Positions 37,700-46,453 of a DNA stretch of 64,000 bases are shown one piece after another (position 1 is the stretch's first letter; each line of letters starts with the position of its first letter). The DNA is from Methanosarcina acetivorans C2A. Lineage in GTDB: Archaea > Halobacteriota > Methanosarcinia > Methanosarcinales > Methanosarcinaceae. Where the stretch lies: positions 3,410,001 through 3,474,000 of the forward strand of contig NC_003552.1 in NCBI RefSeq assembly GCF_000007345.1, in the 5' to 3' direction. A model generated the notes under the pieces. It ran no database searches. It was not told where the DNA came from and saw only the letters and a program-made list of their open reading frames with translations. The position numbers were made by a program, and so were the translations under genes.

Positions 37700-38368
37700 T
37701 TATTTTGCGTCCCCCCTTTCCGTGTTCATAAGCATCCGATGCACGAATTCGGCAACATCTGTAAAAAACTGATATTTATCTATTCCCCTCTTTTCCAGTA
37801 ATTTTATAAAATCTGAACGCATTTCAGTTAGATTTTTGAGAATCAGAGTCAAAAAAACGGTCACTTCTACAGGGTCCACATCACGCCGAATTAATCCTTC
37901 ATCGATTCCTGATTTTATCGCGTTGCACGTTATGACAAAAGTATCCTGGCGAAGCTTGAGAATTTCTTTTGCAACTTCATTCATATCTTCACTATCTTCA
38001 ATATCGAACCTATCCGACCGAAAATAAAGATATGCTCGGTTATGATTTGGATATTTGTTAACAAATTCAAAGTATACTCTTGCAATTGTATCCAGTATTT
38101 CGACTCCTGTTTTGCAGCTTTTTATACTTTCTTCGATCATGGCATTGAGGAGTTTTATGCCTCGAAGGACAATAGTGAAAAAAAGTGACTCTTTGTCTTT
38201 GAAGTAGAGGTAAAGCGCGGCTTTGCTCAGCTCAACTTCATTAGCAATGTCATCCATCGAAACGCTATCATACCCTCTGGAGAAGAAAAGTTTCTCTGCT
38301 GCATCGAGTATATAATTGCGCTTCCTCTCTTTTTCCTGTTCCTTAATTTCCTTTATTGACAATTCCAT
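37700..38368 (-). CDS. TetR-family regulator (cassette C)
   Basis: The DNA-binding domain is ILDAAEKLFFSRGYDSVSMD followed by IANEVELSKAALYLYF, with a variable C-terminal ligand domain. ATG at 38368 (MELSIKEIKE) is preferred to 38413, because the palindrome at 38413-38433 would otherwise overlap the start. Its ligand domain differs from those of cassettes B and D, in line with a different methyltransferase type downstream. Confidence 0.92.
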   Translation of the reverse strand: MELSIKEIKEQEKERKRNYILDAAEKLFFSRGYDSVSMDDIANEVELSKAALYLYFKDKESLFFTIVLRGIKLLNAMIEESIKSCKTGVEILDTIARVYFEFVNKYPNHNRAYLYFRSDRFDIEDSEDMNEVAKEILKLRQDTFVITCNAIKSGIDEGLIRRDVDPVEVTVFLTLILKNLTEMRSDFIKLLEKRGIDKYQFFTDVAEFVHRMLMNTERGDAK

Positions 38369-38412
38369 CACCAGGAAATGAACGTTATTCCTTTTAGTTA
38401 CTAATGGTAACA

Positions 38413-38433
38413 ATTATGACTTATAGTCATAAT
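38413..38433. promoter_or_regulatory. Candidate TetR operator C
   Basis: ATTATGAC, spacer TTATA and inverted GTCATAAT form a perfect dyad 45 bases upstream of the preferred TetR start. Confidence 0.65.
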
Positions 38434-38486
38434 AAGCTATAAAAGTTTGCATTCTGTTATGATATCCCAAAATAATTCGCGGTAAC

Positions 38487-38770
38487 TATGATGCTTGTAA
38501 TCCCTGATTCACTGTGGAACTTAATAGGAAAAAGATCTGTTAGAAAATTGCTAAAAAGCAAAGGTGAATCTACCACGACTATAGCTGAGATTCAGGGGAT
38601 TTCAACTCGTCGAGTTCAGCAGATATAAGCAGATATATAAAGAATATGCTGAAACTGGCCAGCTTTCTCAAGTTGGCAATGATTTTGGAAGACCTAAGAA
38701 ACTGCTATCATCTGACGACAAGAGTATCATTGATCAAGCTCATTCTGATTTGCACGTCAAGAAATAAAAA
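38487..38770 (+). pseudogene. Helix-turn-helix transposase/integrase N-terminal remnant
   Basis: The plus strand reads VRKLLKSKGESTTTIAEIQG and STRRVQQI. After a small duplication with a frameshift (GATATAAGCAGATATA, about 38614-38635) it continues YKEYAETGQLSQVGNDFGRP and KSIIDQAHSDLHVKK, then stops. This resembles the N-terminal DNA-binding part of IS481-type transposases. No catalytic domain remains. Confidence 0.55.
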
Positions 38771-39107
38771 GAAACGCAGAAGAAAGTTGGGGAAGACCGA
38801 GCGTGAACATAGCATAATCGAAACGAGTTTAGAGATGTTTTATCCTGAAACAATTTAGTTTCGAAACTTTTTTCTTACTCCTTTTCCTCGCTACTTTTTC
38901 TTATTCCTTTTTCTTACCATCAGTTATTTAGCAGCCTAAACAATCTAATTCCTGTTCCAAATTTCGTTTCAATCCATATCTGGGACTTCTGCCAGGATAA
39001 GAAAATAAATAGCCGAGTGTAGGCTATTTGTTAACCTCGTTACCAACAAAGTAATTTATTTGTACAGTAATAAATGCTCGGGAAGATAGAAAAAGTCGTC
39101 TAAAATC
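38771..39107. other. Intergenic, no gene seen
   Basis: This T-rich region between transposase debris and the cassette D methyltransferase has no ORF or repeat I can support. A 10-base GTTTCAATCC near 38969 recalls a CRISPR repeat start but is too short to count. Confidence 0.45.
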
Positions 39108-40145
39108 TCACACTCGAACGTGAACGATTTTTATTCTTCCTTTCTCATCAGTGTAATCCATGAATTGTCTAACCGACATGCTCAGGGAAGGATCTCGGGG
39201 AATGTCTCTGAACAGGGGAAATTGATCGACAACAGTAATACGGTCATCCCATGCTACCATTTCGCTTGCATCTTCCAGCGGACATTTGCAGGTGAAGCCA
39301 AAGAAGAAATCACTCATTGCTTCGCCTTTTTCCTGTGCGCTGAGCTGATCCCACCACGTTTCGAAATCATCCCACTCTGCACTTTGCGGCCTGGTCGATG
39401 TTGTCAGAGCGCCGATCATCTGAGATTTCAGACTCTGTGGAAGTATCGTCCAGCCGTTTTTAAGCGCCCTTATGCAATCCTCTTGCATTGCGTCTCTTTT
39501 CTCAGGCTCCTCATCACTCCATCCTGCTCCATAGGCTCCACACCTTCCATCTACATCATTGCTCGATTTTGATTCTGCTTCAAACACGATTTCGGAACCT
39601 GGTAAGCGATCTGCTATTAACGAGAAGAATTGACGTACCTGAGCTTCATCAAAGAAGCGGAAAAGCCCACCTGCGATCATAAAGATGCCATTTTCATTTT
39701 TTATAGCCTGACACCAGCCAGGATCAAGGAACGAATTTGCAATGCATGCTGTCCTATTCATTTCTGGGAGTAAATGCTTTCTGACTTCGATGATCTCGGG
39801 AAGGTCTAGATCGTACCAGTGAATTGCACCGTTGTCAACACGGTAAAATCCAGTGTCAAAGCCGGCACCAAGATTAACCACTGATGCGTGAGGGTGTTCT
39901 TTGATGTAAGCCTTTACCTTGTTGTCGAATTGCATTGCTCGTGCCGCAGTGGCGAACAATAAATAGTCGCCCGATGACTTCTCAAGCGTTAAAAAATCGT
40001 AATCAATTTGTTCAATGAGTTCAATCGCTTTGGCATCATTGAATAATGAGCTATATTCTTTACTGATCTTCGCTCGAGCACATAGCGGCACTAAGGGAGT
40101 TCCCAGTACTCTGCTAAAGTTAACTTTTATTTTGGTCTGTTGCAT
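39108..40145 (-). CDS. LCMT/COG3315-type O-methyltransferase (cassette D)
   Basis: This close paralogue of the protein at 32895-33944 shares SLFNDAKAIELIEQIDYDF, the SAM motif SVVNLGAGFDTGFYRVDNG, WYDLDLPEIIEVRKHLLPE, MIAGGLFRFF and VVDQFPLFRDIPRDP. ATG at 40145 (MQQTKIKVNF) or 40154 overlaps the 3' end of the TetR gene, as in cassette B. Differences are concentrated in the central part (about residues 225-260), where substrate contacts may lie. Substrate unknown. Confidence 0.88.
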   Translation of the reverse strand: MQQTKIKVNFSRVLGTPLVPLCARAKISKEYSSLFNDAKAIELIEQIDYDFLTLEKSSGDYLLFATAARAMQFDNKVKAYIKEHPHASVVNLGAGFDTGFYRVDNGAIHWYDLDLPEIIEVRKHLLPEMNRTACIANSFLDPGWCQAIKNENGIFMIAGGLFRFFDEAQVRQFFSLIADRLPGSEIVFEAESKSSNDVDGRCGAYGAGWSDEEPEKRDAMQEDCIRALKNGWTILPQSLKSQMIGALTTSTRPQSAEWDDFETWWDQLSAQEKGEAMSDFFFGFTCKCPLEDASEMVAWDDRITVVDQFPLFRDIPRDPSLSMSVRQFMDYTDEKGRIKIVHVRV

Positions 40146-40842
40146 ATCTATCACCCATCCATTTTAACGTTCTAGCATGGATATCCTTACTCTTCTCTCC
40201 GGTATTCATGGTCATGTAGATCACAAGATCGCTGATTCCCAGGTAAAGTTGTTGCACAGTAATCCCATGAGTTTCCATGAACTTTCTTTGAAAGGGACTT
40301 ATGTTCAGGAGACCGTCGGCAATAATAGAATTTAAGATCAACACTACAACTGGATTCAGATCAGGTCTATAAGTTCCATCCTCGATGTAGTTTTTTATTG
40401 CCGAAAGTGATTTCTCGTAGAGTTCTTCTATGAATTCAATGATCTCTCTTGCATCGGAATTCATATCTTTGCTATTCGAAAAATCGAATTTTCCTGACTG
40501 GATGTAATTGCAGGCTCTGAGATAGTCGGGGTATTCTTGAATGAATTTACTGCATGCCATGCTTATTCCACCGGCTTTGAGACCGCTAGCCTGCGCATTT
40601 TTTGCTTCCTCCGCAACCATAGCGCGGAGGATTTTGATTCCACGATTTACGACAGCAAAATAGAGTGATTCCTTATCTTTGAAGTAAAGATACAATGTAG
40701 CCTTATTCAATTCTACTTTGCTTGCAATCTCATCCATTGAGACGTCATCGTAACTTCGTGAAAAGAAAAGTTTTTCAGCAGCGTTGAGGATGTCTTCGCG
40801 TCTTTGAGCTTTTTCCCGCTGCCTTCTTTCTGTCAGTGTCAT
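40120..40842 (-). CDS. TetR-family regulator (cassette D)
   Basis: The 240-residue protein is highly similar to the cassette B TetR (ILNAAEKLFFSRSYDDVSMD, ASKVELNKATLYLYF). The ligand domain is more diverged, for example QSGKFDFSNSKDMNSDARE. Its last codons overlap the methyltransferase start. An inverted repeat centred 67 bases upstream (40900-40917) is the likely operator and differs in sequence from that of cassette B. Confidence 0.93.
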   Translation of the reverse strand: MTLTERRQREKAQRREDILNAAEKLFFSRSYDDVSMDEIASKVELNKATLYLYFKDKESLYFAVVNRGIKILRAMVAEEAKNAQASGLKAGGISMACSKFIQEYPDYLRACNYIQSGKFDFSNSKDMNSDAREIIEFIEELYEKSLSAIKNYIEDGTYRPDLNPVVVLILNSIIADGLLNISPFQRKFMETHGITVQQLYLGISDLVIYMTMNTGEKSKDIHARTLKWMGDRYATDQNKS

Positions 40843-40899
40843 TTTGCTATCACTTCGCTCGCTTCGGATAATTCGTCCATGGAATGGCTAAGATAGTTA

Positions 40900-40917
40900 A
40901 ATAACTATTTAGTTATT
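40900..40917. promoter_or_regulatory. Candidate TetR operator D
   Basis: AATAACTA, TT and inverted TAGTTATT form a perfect dyad at the same distance from the TetR start as in cassette B. The half-site core TAGTTATT is shared with operator B. Confidence 0.65.
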
Positions 40918-41204
40918 AAATGACTATTTATTTATTAATTATAAATGTTTCGATTTTTGGATATATAAATAAGATTATAATATTAAGGACTGAGCAGTTT
41001 TTTTCTTGAGAAGCTACAAACTAAATCTGCATGCCTTCTAAATGAATATCCTTGGAGAACAGGAAAGAGAAAAACAGGAGCAGTGTAGAAAATAAGGTTG
41101 CAGAAATTATTCTGAAAAATTCAGGAACATCATAAAATACGAAATAATTGAAGCTCCGAGAGAGATGAAAAAGCCTGGACAGTATAATTGTAGCCCTTCT
41201 CAGG

Positions 41205-41253
41205 ATCTCCAGGCCCATCTTCCTTATATGAGCCGGATTATACACCTTTACAA
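41205..41253 (-). pseudogene. DUF3795 scrap (cassette E)
   Basis: The minus strand encodes VYNPAHIRKMGLE, matching VYNLALIRKMGLE of the intact DUF3795 protein at 41464-41910. It is preceded by the 39-bp repeat shared with 17682-17720. Confidence 0.5.
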
Positions 41254-41321
41254 CTCCTTAGAATTTCATTACCCGTATCACATCGGAAAATAAATAGTCA
41301 GTAATTCCCTTGTCATAATAT

Positions 41322-41383
41322 GGAAACTCGTAATCAATTTGTTCAAGGAGTTCAACTGCTTTTGCATCATTGAATAGTGAGCG
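41322..41383 (-). pseudogene. Methyltransferase N-terminal scrap (cassette E)
   Basis: The minus strand reads SLFNDAKAVELLEQIDYEF, the N-terminal signature of the methyltransferases at 32895 and 39108. Nothing else of that gene remains, so cassette E has lost its methyltransferase. Confidence 0.6.
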
Positions 41384-41463
41384 ATTTAAAATGAAAGTGG
41401 ATGAATGAAAACAGATGTGGGTTGTATCCCCTCTCGAAGAGGAGAATTAACCCTGAATTAAAT

Positions 41464-41910
41464 CTAAATGTCAAATTTCTGCTTGAAATATGTCTCTCTT
41501 ACAGACTTTGCTTTCTCCTGAGCCCACTTCTCCAGGCCCATCTTCCTTATAAGTGCCAGATTATACACTTTTGTGTTGTGTGGAACCACCGATGCAAGGT
41601 CTGCCCAGGGATGAAGGTTGTCGCAAGGGAAATCAGAACAATCGGCACACGACTCAATATCTTTTGAACTGATGCACCTGTATACTTTGCACGGTCCTAG
41701 TTCGTGCGTACGACGGATAGGAATTAGACCTTTTTCTCTTCTGCATCCTTTACAAGCAGCTTCTTCCTCTGAAAGAGTATATCCGCCTGAGAAAGTCCCT
41801 GCCTGTATTTGTTTTCGGAGTTCTTCATTCTCGTTTGCTAGATAAAAAGGACAATTAAAGCAGTCCAGACCGCATGGTGCAGTCATTTCTCTCAATTCTT
41901 CCAGATCCAT
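41464..41910 (-). CDS. DUF3795 cysteine-rich protein (cassette E)
   Basis: From ATG at 41910, behind AGGTGG, the protein reads MDLEELREMTAPCGLDCFNC, then ACKGCRREKG, GPCKVYRCISSKDIESCADC and FPCDNLHPWADLASV. It is a close paralogue of the protein at 25024-25452. The cysteine pairs are conserved, suggesting metal binding. The upstream in-frame ATG at 41979 lacks a ribosome-binding site. It lies between the methyltransferase scrap and a dead TetR gene. Confidence 0.87.
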   Translation of the reverse strand: MDLEELREMTAPCGLDCFNCPFYLANENEELRKQIQAGTFSGGYTLSEEEAACKGCRREKGLIPIRRTHELGPCKVYRCISSKDIESCADCSDFPCDNLHPWADLASVVPHNTKVYNLALIRKMGLEKWAQEKAKSVRETYFKQKFDI

Positions 41911-42014
41911 AAAGTTACCACCTATTACATCTCGACATATTATTCGATTGCCTGAGTTCTGAAGCAGTCCTTGTTTCAACTATGCCGTCTCTCTGTCTCT
42001 TTTCATGTCTGGTA

Positions 42015-42696
42015 GGAATCTAATGTTCTGGCATGGATGTTCTCGTCCCCCACTTAGGTATGCATGATCATACGGTATGCAAGGTCGGCGATTTCCAGAC
42101 TGAATTGTTGCATAGTAATCCCACGAGTTTCCATGAACTCTCTTATAGAGGGGCTCATGTGTGGGATACATATGCTGATCAAGCCAATTACGACAGCTAC
42201 TAAGAGTGGATTCGTATCAGATCTAAAGGTTCAGTCCTCGATGCTACTTTTAAGTATCGAAAGTATTATCCTGTAGTTCTCACAGGAGAACTCGATTATC
42301 TCTTTTGCATCGGGACTCAAATCTTTGTCATCCTACAGGTCAAATCTTCTGACCAGAAATGGACATGAGCTTTAGCATAGTCAGGGTATTCCCGAATAAA
42401 CTCAATGGATGCCATGCTCAGTTCACCGAATTTGATATCACTAGCCTGCGCACTTTTTTGTTCCTCTGTGATCATAGCGCGGAGAATTTTGATTCCACGA
42501 TTTACGACAGCAAAAAAAAGCGACTCTTGATATTTGAAGTAAAGATACAGAGTTGCCTATTCAATTCTACTTCATTTGCAATCTCGTCCATTGTGACATC
42601 ATCGTAACCTCGTGAAAAGAAAAGTTTTTCAGCAGCGTTGAGGATGTCTTCACATCTTTGAGCTTTTTTTCGCTGCTTTCGTTCTGCTAGTGTCAT
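42015..42696 (-). pseudogene. TetR regulator relic (cassette E)
   Basis: The start (ATG 42696) and helix-turn-helix match cassette B almost base for base, but one T is lost at about 42559, so the frame breaks after VELN. Further stops and shifts follow down to 42015, where C-terminal sequence is still recognisable. A MITE inserted just upstream separates the gene from its palindromic operator. Confidence 0.85.
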
Positions 42697-42723
42697 TTTT
42701 GTATCACTTCTTTCACTTTAGAT

Positions 42724-42920
42724 CCCTAATTTGACAGATTCTGCTAATTAATACAGTATTTTCTTACACAAAACACGTTGTATTGACACACTACATTTTA
42801 GTAAATTAAAAAACGTCCAAAAATCATAAGATGCAGGACAAAACTTTGAATTGTATTAAGAAAACAGAAGCATGAAGCCCATTTCAACATTATAAAATGT
42901 GTGCTTCTGTCAAATTTGGG
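42724..42920. mobile_element. MITE family 3 between TetR relic and operator
   Basis: The ends CCCTAATTTGACAG and CTGTCAAATTTGGG are inverted repeats with one mismatch. The 6-bp TTAGAT is duplicated at 42718-42723 and 42921-42926, and the empty site is seen in cassette B (CTTTAGATAATTCATTC near 34653-34669). The interior has no ORF. Confidence 0.88.
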
Positions 42921-42956
42921 TTAGATAATTCATCCATGGTTTGACTAAAAGTAAAA

Positions 42957-42987
42957 TAACTTTTAGTTATTTAATAACTAAGAGTTA
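42957..42987. promoter_or_regulatory. TetR operator of decayed cassette E
   Basis: The 31-bp dyad is identical to operator B except for one base (TAACTTTTAG in place of TAACTCTTAG). The MITE insertion moved it about 200 bases away from its gene. Confidence 0.7.
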
Positions 42988-43375
42988 CTTGATGATAAAT
43001 CTTCCTACTATTTAATAAATAAAAAGACAGTTAATATATTGAAGACTGATAAGTAATTTTATTAAAAACCTGCAAACTAAATAGGGATGTTTACTGAATG
43101 TATGTCTTTGAAGAACGAAATACATAACACTTATTAATTCTGGATATAGTTAAAGCCATCAAACTAATTCCTTTTTTACGCATTGAATGATTTTGAGATC
43201 CATTGCAGAGCAAAAGAATGTTCTCACATGCCATAGAAAATGAGTATATTATCCGAAATTGAATCAGAATTTTTGAATCCTGAAGACTCCTGGTGTGCCA
43301 TTAGAAAAAATTTCTCTATATTGTGTTAAATAGTAGAGTCGTAAAAGGATATCACTGCGAAATTTTATTTCAGTC
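42988..43375. other. Intergenic with a cassette-derived segment
   Basis: 43036-43115 is homologous to segments upstream of the TetR genes of cassettes B and D (ATATTGAAGACTGA, AAACTAAATAGGGATGT). The rest shows no gene. Confidence 0.45.
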
Positions 43376-43400
43376 GAATACCCCGCTAGCTTGCTGCGGG
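43376..43400. repeat. REP-like hairpin
   Basis: TACCCCGC, loop TAGCTTGC, then TGCGGGG forms a GC-rich stem in otherwise AT-rich DNA. A related hairpin (TACCCCCGTTGC...GCAGCGGGGTA) at about 43539-45291 was split by the IS1182 element. Confidence 0.6.
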
Positions 43401-43550
43401 GATGGAAAACTTCCCCAGCAACCGTTAATGAGAAGATGGTTTATCAATTCCGTTTTCTGGTTTTTAACTTCTGCTTAAACTAAATTTTTTAGGGTTACTG
43501 CTTTCTTTAACGGAATTTTGAGCGGTGGCGCGAACATACCCCCGTTGCTT

Positions 43551-45275
43551 GGAGGCTGTCCGACAATTACTTCAGGTAATCGAGGTTTCCGTTTTTAATA
43601 TATTAATTATTATATATTATTCTACTAATTTTTTGGTTTATGGTTTTTATTAAATCTTTAAAGAATCAAGTTTGGACTTTACCTCTAGATATCCGAGATC
43701 TTATTCCTTCAGATCATATCTGCTATTTGGTTGAGTCTTTTGTGGATGAGATGGATTTTAGTGAATTTGAAACCAGGTATGACGGTTCTGGACACCCTGC
43801 TTATCATCCTTGCATAATGTGTAAGATTTTGATTCAATCTATGCTTGATAGAGTTCGTTCATCGCGAGCGATAGCTCGCAATGTTCGAGAAAATATAGTT
43901 TACATGTATTTAGCTGAAAACTTGCAACCTGATTTTAGAACAATCAGTGATTTCAGAAAAGAGAATGAAGAACTGATTACTGCAATGTTCAAAAACACAG
44001 TTAAGGCAGCCAAAGATCTAGGAGTAATAGGTCTTGAACAATTAAGCGTTGATGGATCCAAAGTAAAAGCCTCTGCGTCAAGAAAAAGTGCGGTTATGAA
44101 AAATGTCTTGGAAGTAATTGAAGAATATGTCAAAAATGAATTAAAAAAAGGTATTGAAATAGACAAAGTTGAGGATGAGCATTTTGGAAAGTGCCGTGGT
44201 TATGATCAGTTGAATGAAAGTGAAAAACATAAAGTAAGAGCTGTAGCCGTGAAGTACATAAAGCAAGTAAATAAGGATGAATCTAGCGATAGAAATGGGA
44301 AGATTGAAAATACGATTAAGAAGGCACTTAATGAATTTGAAAAAGACAGTATTGATAATGTGAGCTTAACTGATCAAGAATCTCGGTTTATGATTAACAA
44401 AAAAGGAACGATTGAACTGGCATATAATACTCAAATAACAGTTGATCATAAACTAGGAATTATAGTTGCAAACGATGTATGTCAAGACAGAAACGATACG
44501 TATCAATTGAAGCCTCAAATTGAAATGGTAGAAAAAAATTGTGGTTTATTAAAAGTAGGCACTAAAATATGTGCAGACACTGGATACTATAGCGGAAACA
44601 ACGTACATTATTTGATTGATAAAAAATTGGATCCATATATTCCAGAGCAAGAAGTAACTAAAACAATAACAGAAAACTTTGAAGATCTAAGGTTCGATAT
44701 TAGTACGTTTGAATATGATGAAGAAAATGATGAGTTTATATGCCCTGAAAAACAAAGCTTGAAGTTTTTGTATGAGGGTTATGAGAAAGAAAGGAAGAGA
44801 AAATACAGACTTTATAAGGGAACTGAATGTAAAAAGTGTAAATTCAGCAAAAATTGTACAAAAAGAAAGGATGGAATTAGGCATTTAAAAATAGCAGAGT
44901 TTTCAAAAGAAAGAAAGCAATTAGCCGAAAAAATGAAAACTGAAGAAGCAAAAGAAATATACAGACAAAGGCAGCAGGTAGTAGAACCTGCAATTGGAAA
45001 CTATAAAGAGAATCTTAGGTTTAGAGAATTTCTCACAAGGGGAATTAAATCAGTCAGAAATGAATTTAATTTGGTATGTACAGCAGTTAACTTAAAGAAA
45101 ATATGGATTTACTCAAATAAAAACGAGATCATTAGAAAGAGAAATGGAATAAATGGAACTTTTCACTTTAAGAAAAAAATAGTGGATAGAATCAAATTTA
45201 ATAGAGCTAAAAAGTTCCAGTTTCACAACCGATGACTGCTAATTTATTACCACCAGTAATTGTCGGACAGCCTCC
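43551..45275 (+). mobile_element. IS1182-family insertion sequence
   Basis: The perfect inverted repeats are GGAGGCTGTCCGACAATTAC at each end. The flanks themselves are inverted repeats, so the target was a palindrome, as is common for this family. Confidence 0.92.
43640..45235 (+). CDS. IS1182-family DDE transposase
   Basis: The 531-residue transposase has an N-terminal DUF772 domain (DLIPSDHICYLVESFVDEMD, DFRTISDFR). Catalytic Asp is in LSVDGSKVKASAS (about residue 137), Asp in KICADTGYYSGNN (about 313) and Glu in VVEPAIGNYKENLRFREF (about 449). A CKKCKFSKNC knuckle is present. The frame is complete, so the element may be active. Confidence 0.92.
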   Translation: MVFIKSLKNQVWTLPLDIRDLIPSDHICYLVESFVDEMDFSEFETRYDGSGHPAYHPCIMCKILIQSMLDRVRSSRAIARNVRENIVYMYLAENLQPDFRTISDFRKENEELITAMFKNTVKAAKDLGVIGLEQLSVDGSKVKASASRKSAVMKNVLEVIEEYVKNELKKGIEIDKVEDEHFGKCRGYDQLNESEKHKVRAVAVKYIKQVNKDESSDRNGKIENTIKKALNEFEKDSIDNVSLTDQESRFMINKKGTIELAYNTQITVDHKLGIIVANDVCQDRNDTYQLKPQIEMVEKNCGLLKVGTKICADTGYYSGNNVHYLIDKKLDPYIPEQEVTKTITENFEDLRFDISTFEYDEENDEFICPEKQSLKFLYEGYEKERKRKYRLYKGTECKKCKFSKNCTKRKDGIRHLKIAEFSKERKQLAEKMKTEEAKEIYRQRQQVVEPAIGNYKENLRFREFLTRGIKSVRNEFNLVCTAVNLKKIWIYSNKNEIIRKRNGINGTFHFKKKIVDRIKFNRAKKFQFHNR

Positions 45276-45360
45276 TTGCAGCGGGGTACGCCAGCGCAAC
45301 TTTGATTTTGATAATTAATAGTTATAATTGTAACTTACAGTTAAGAAATTATACGAATTT

Positions 45361-45570
45361 TTGCATTCTGTCATTAACGTCTTCAGGACGACAAATATAA
45401 CGGAGAGAGCTAACAAGGAGATAAATCGAAGAAGCAAAGTTGTGGGAGCATTCCCAAACCAGGAATCGGTATCAAGACATGTAGTCTCAATACCGATCGA
45501 TACAAATGAAGAACGGATTCCTGGAAACAGGCATATAGTGATGGAGCAGGAATCAAAAGTAAGGAGTTAA
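45361..45570 (+). pseudogene. IS256-family transposase C-terminal remnant
   Basis: The translated string FRTTNITERANKEINRRSKV, VGAFPNQESVSRHV and ERIPGNRHIVMEQE corresponds to the C-terminal region of IS256 transposases (IrTTN..ER.NkEikRRt.vVg.FPn..s). The upstream catalytic region is missing. Confidence 0.7.
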
Positions 45571-45622
45571 AAGATATCGAATAAATTTTACAGAAAAATT
45601 AGGCATACTGCCAAAATCCTTT

Positions 45623-45818
45623 CACCAATATCTTTTCACCAATATCTTTTCACCAATATCTTTTCACCAATATCTTTTCACCAATATCTTTTCACCAATA
45701 TCTTTTCACCAATATCTTTTCACCAATATCTTTTCACCAATATCTTTTCACCAATATCTTTTCACCAATATCTTTTCACCAATATCTTTTCACCAATATC
45801 TTTTCACCAATATCTTTT
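45623..45818. repeat. 14-bp minisatellite, 14 units
   Basis: CACCAATATCTTTT is repeated exactly 14 times in tandem (196 bases) without variation. It is non-coding, and the copy number is likely to vary among strains by slippage. Confidence 0.95.
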
Positions 45819-45994
45819 CAAGTAGATTTGTTGCTCTGGCTTTTTGATCTGTATCTTTTTCTCCTATCTTTACATTTTTGGATAAAGAGGATTTACTTCA
45901 TATTCCTTTAATGATAATAGCAAATCTCATGTGCTTTAATTTCAGCATCTTCATGAGTATTTTCGCACGATAGCCCAATTAATGGCCTGGATTC

Positions 45995-46453
45995 TCAGGC
46001 TCTTTCGTCCATTTTCTTAAAATATTTTATCATGTTTTCCATGCTTTCTTGATAACTAGTAATTTCCTCTTCATCCAGTCTATCAAGGATCTCGGAAACC
46101 TTAGCCTGGATTGCTGCGTTTAACCAATTTCTGTATTCTTGACCGGCTTCGGTAAGGGATAGGATAGTTTTTCTGCGGTCTTCAGGGTCCCCTTTCCTGA
46201 AAATAAGTCCTTCTTTTTCTAGGGAATCAATTATTGATGTCAGGCTTCCTCTCTGCAGATCCAGGTATGCTCCAAGGACAGAAGGGATGATTTCCTCGTT
46301 TCTTCCTATGGCTATAATAGCTCTTTTCTGGTTTTTGTTCAAGTTATAGGGGCCATATGTAATCTCGTGAAAGATTTTTGCGAAATTTTTGTGAAAGAGA
46401 TTAAGGAGGTCGAACTGGAACTCAGATGCTTCTTTTAACTTTTTCGATTTCAT
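45995..46453 (-). CDS. MarR-family transcriptional regulator
   Basis: The 152-residue protein has the MarR winged helix: NQKRAIIAIGRNEEIIPSVL, the recognition helix LQRGSLTSIIDSLEKEGLIF and the wing DPEDRRKTILSLTEAGQ. N- and C-terminal helices form the dimer interface. It is divergent from the ABC importer operon that starts at 47344, so it may control that operon. Two TTTGAATYCAAA dyads lie upstream of its start. Confidence 0.93.
   Translation of the reverse strand: MKSKKLKEASEFQFDLLNLFHKNFAKIFHEITYGPYNLNKNQKRAIIAIGRNEEIIPSVLGAYLDLQRGSLTSIIDSLEKEGLIFRKGDPEDRRKTILSLTEAGQEYRNWLNAAIQAKVSEILDRLDEEEITSYQESMENMIKYFKKMDERA

Noticed and set aside
38969-38978. CRISPR repeat start (GTTTCAATCC)
   Set aside because: Only 10 bases match and no repeat or array context is present.
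43376-43400. Rho-independent-type terminator
   Set aside because: No T-run follows the stem and no gene ends there; a REP-like repeat fits better.
45623-45818. CRISPR array
   Set aside because: The 14-bp units are contiguous with no spacers; it is a minisatellite.
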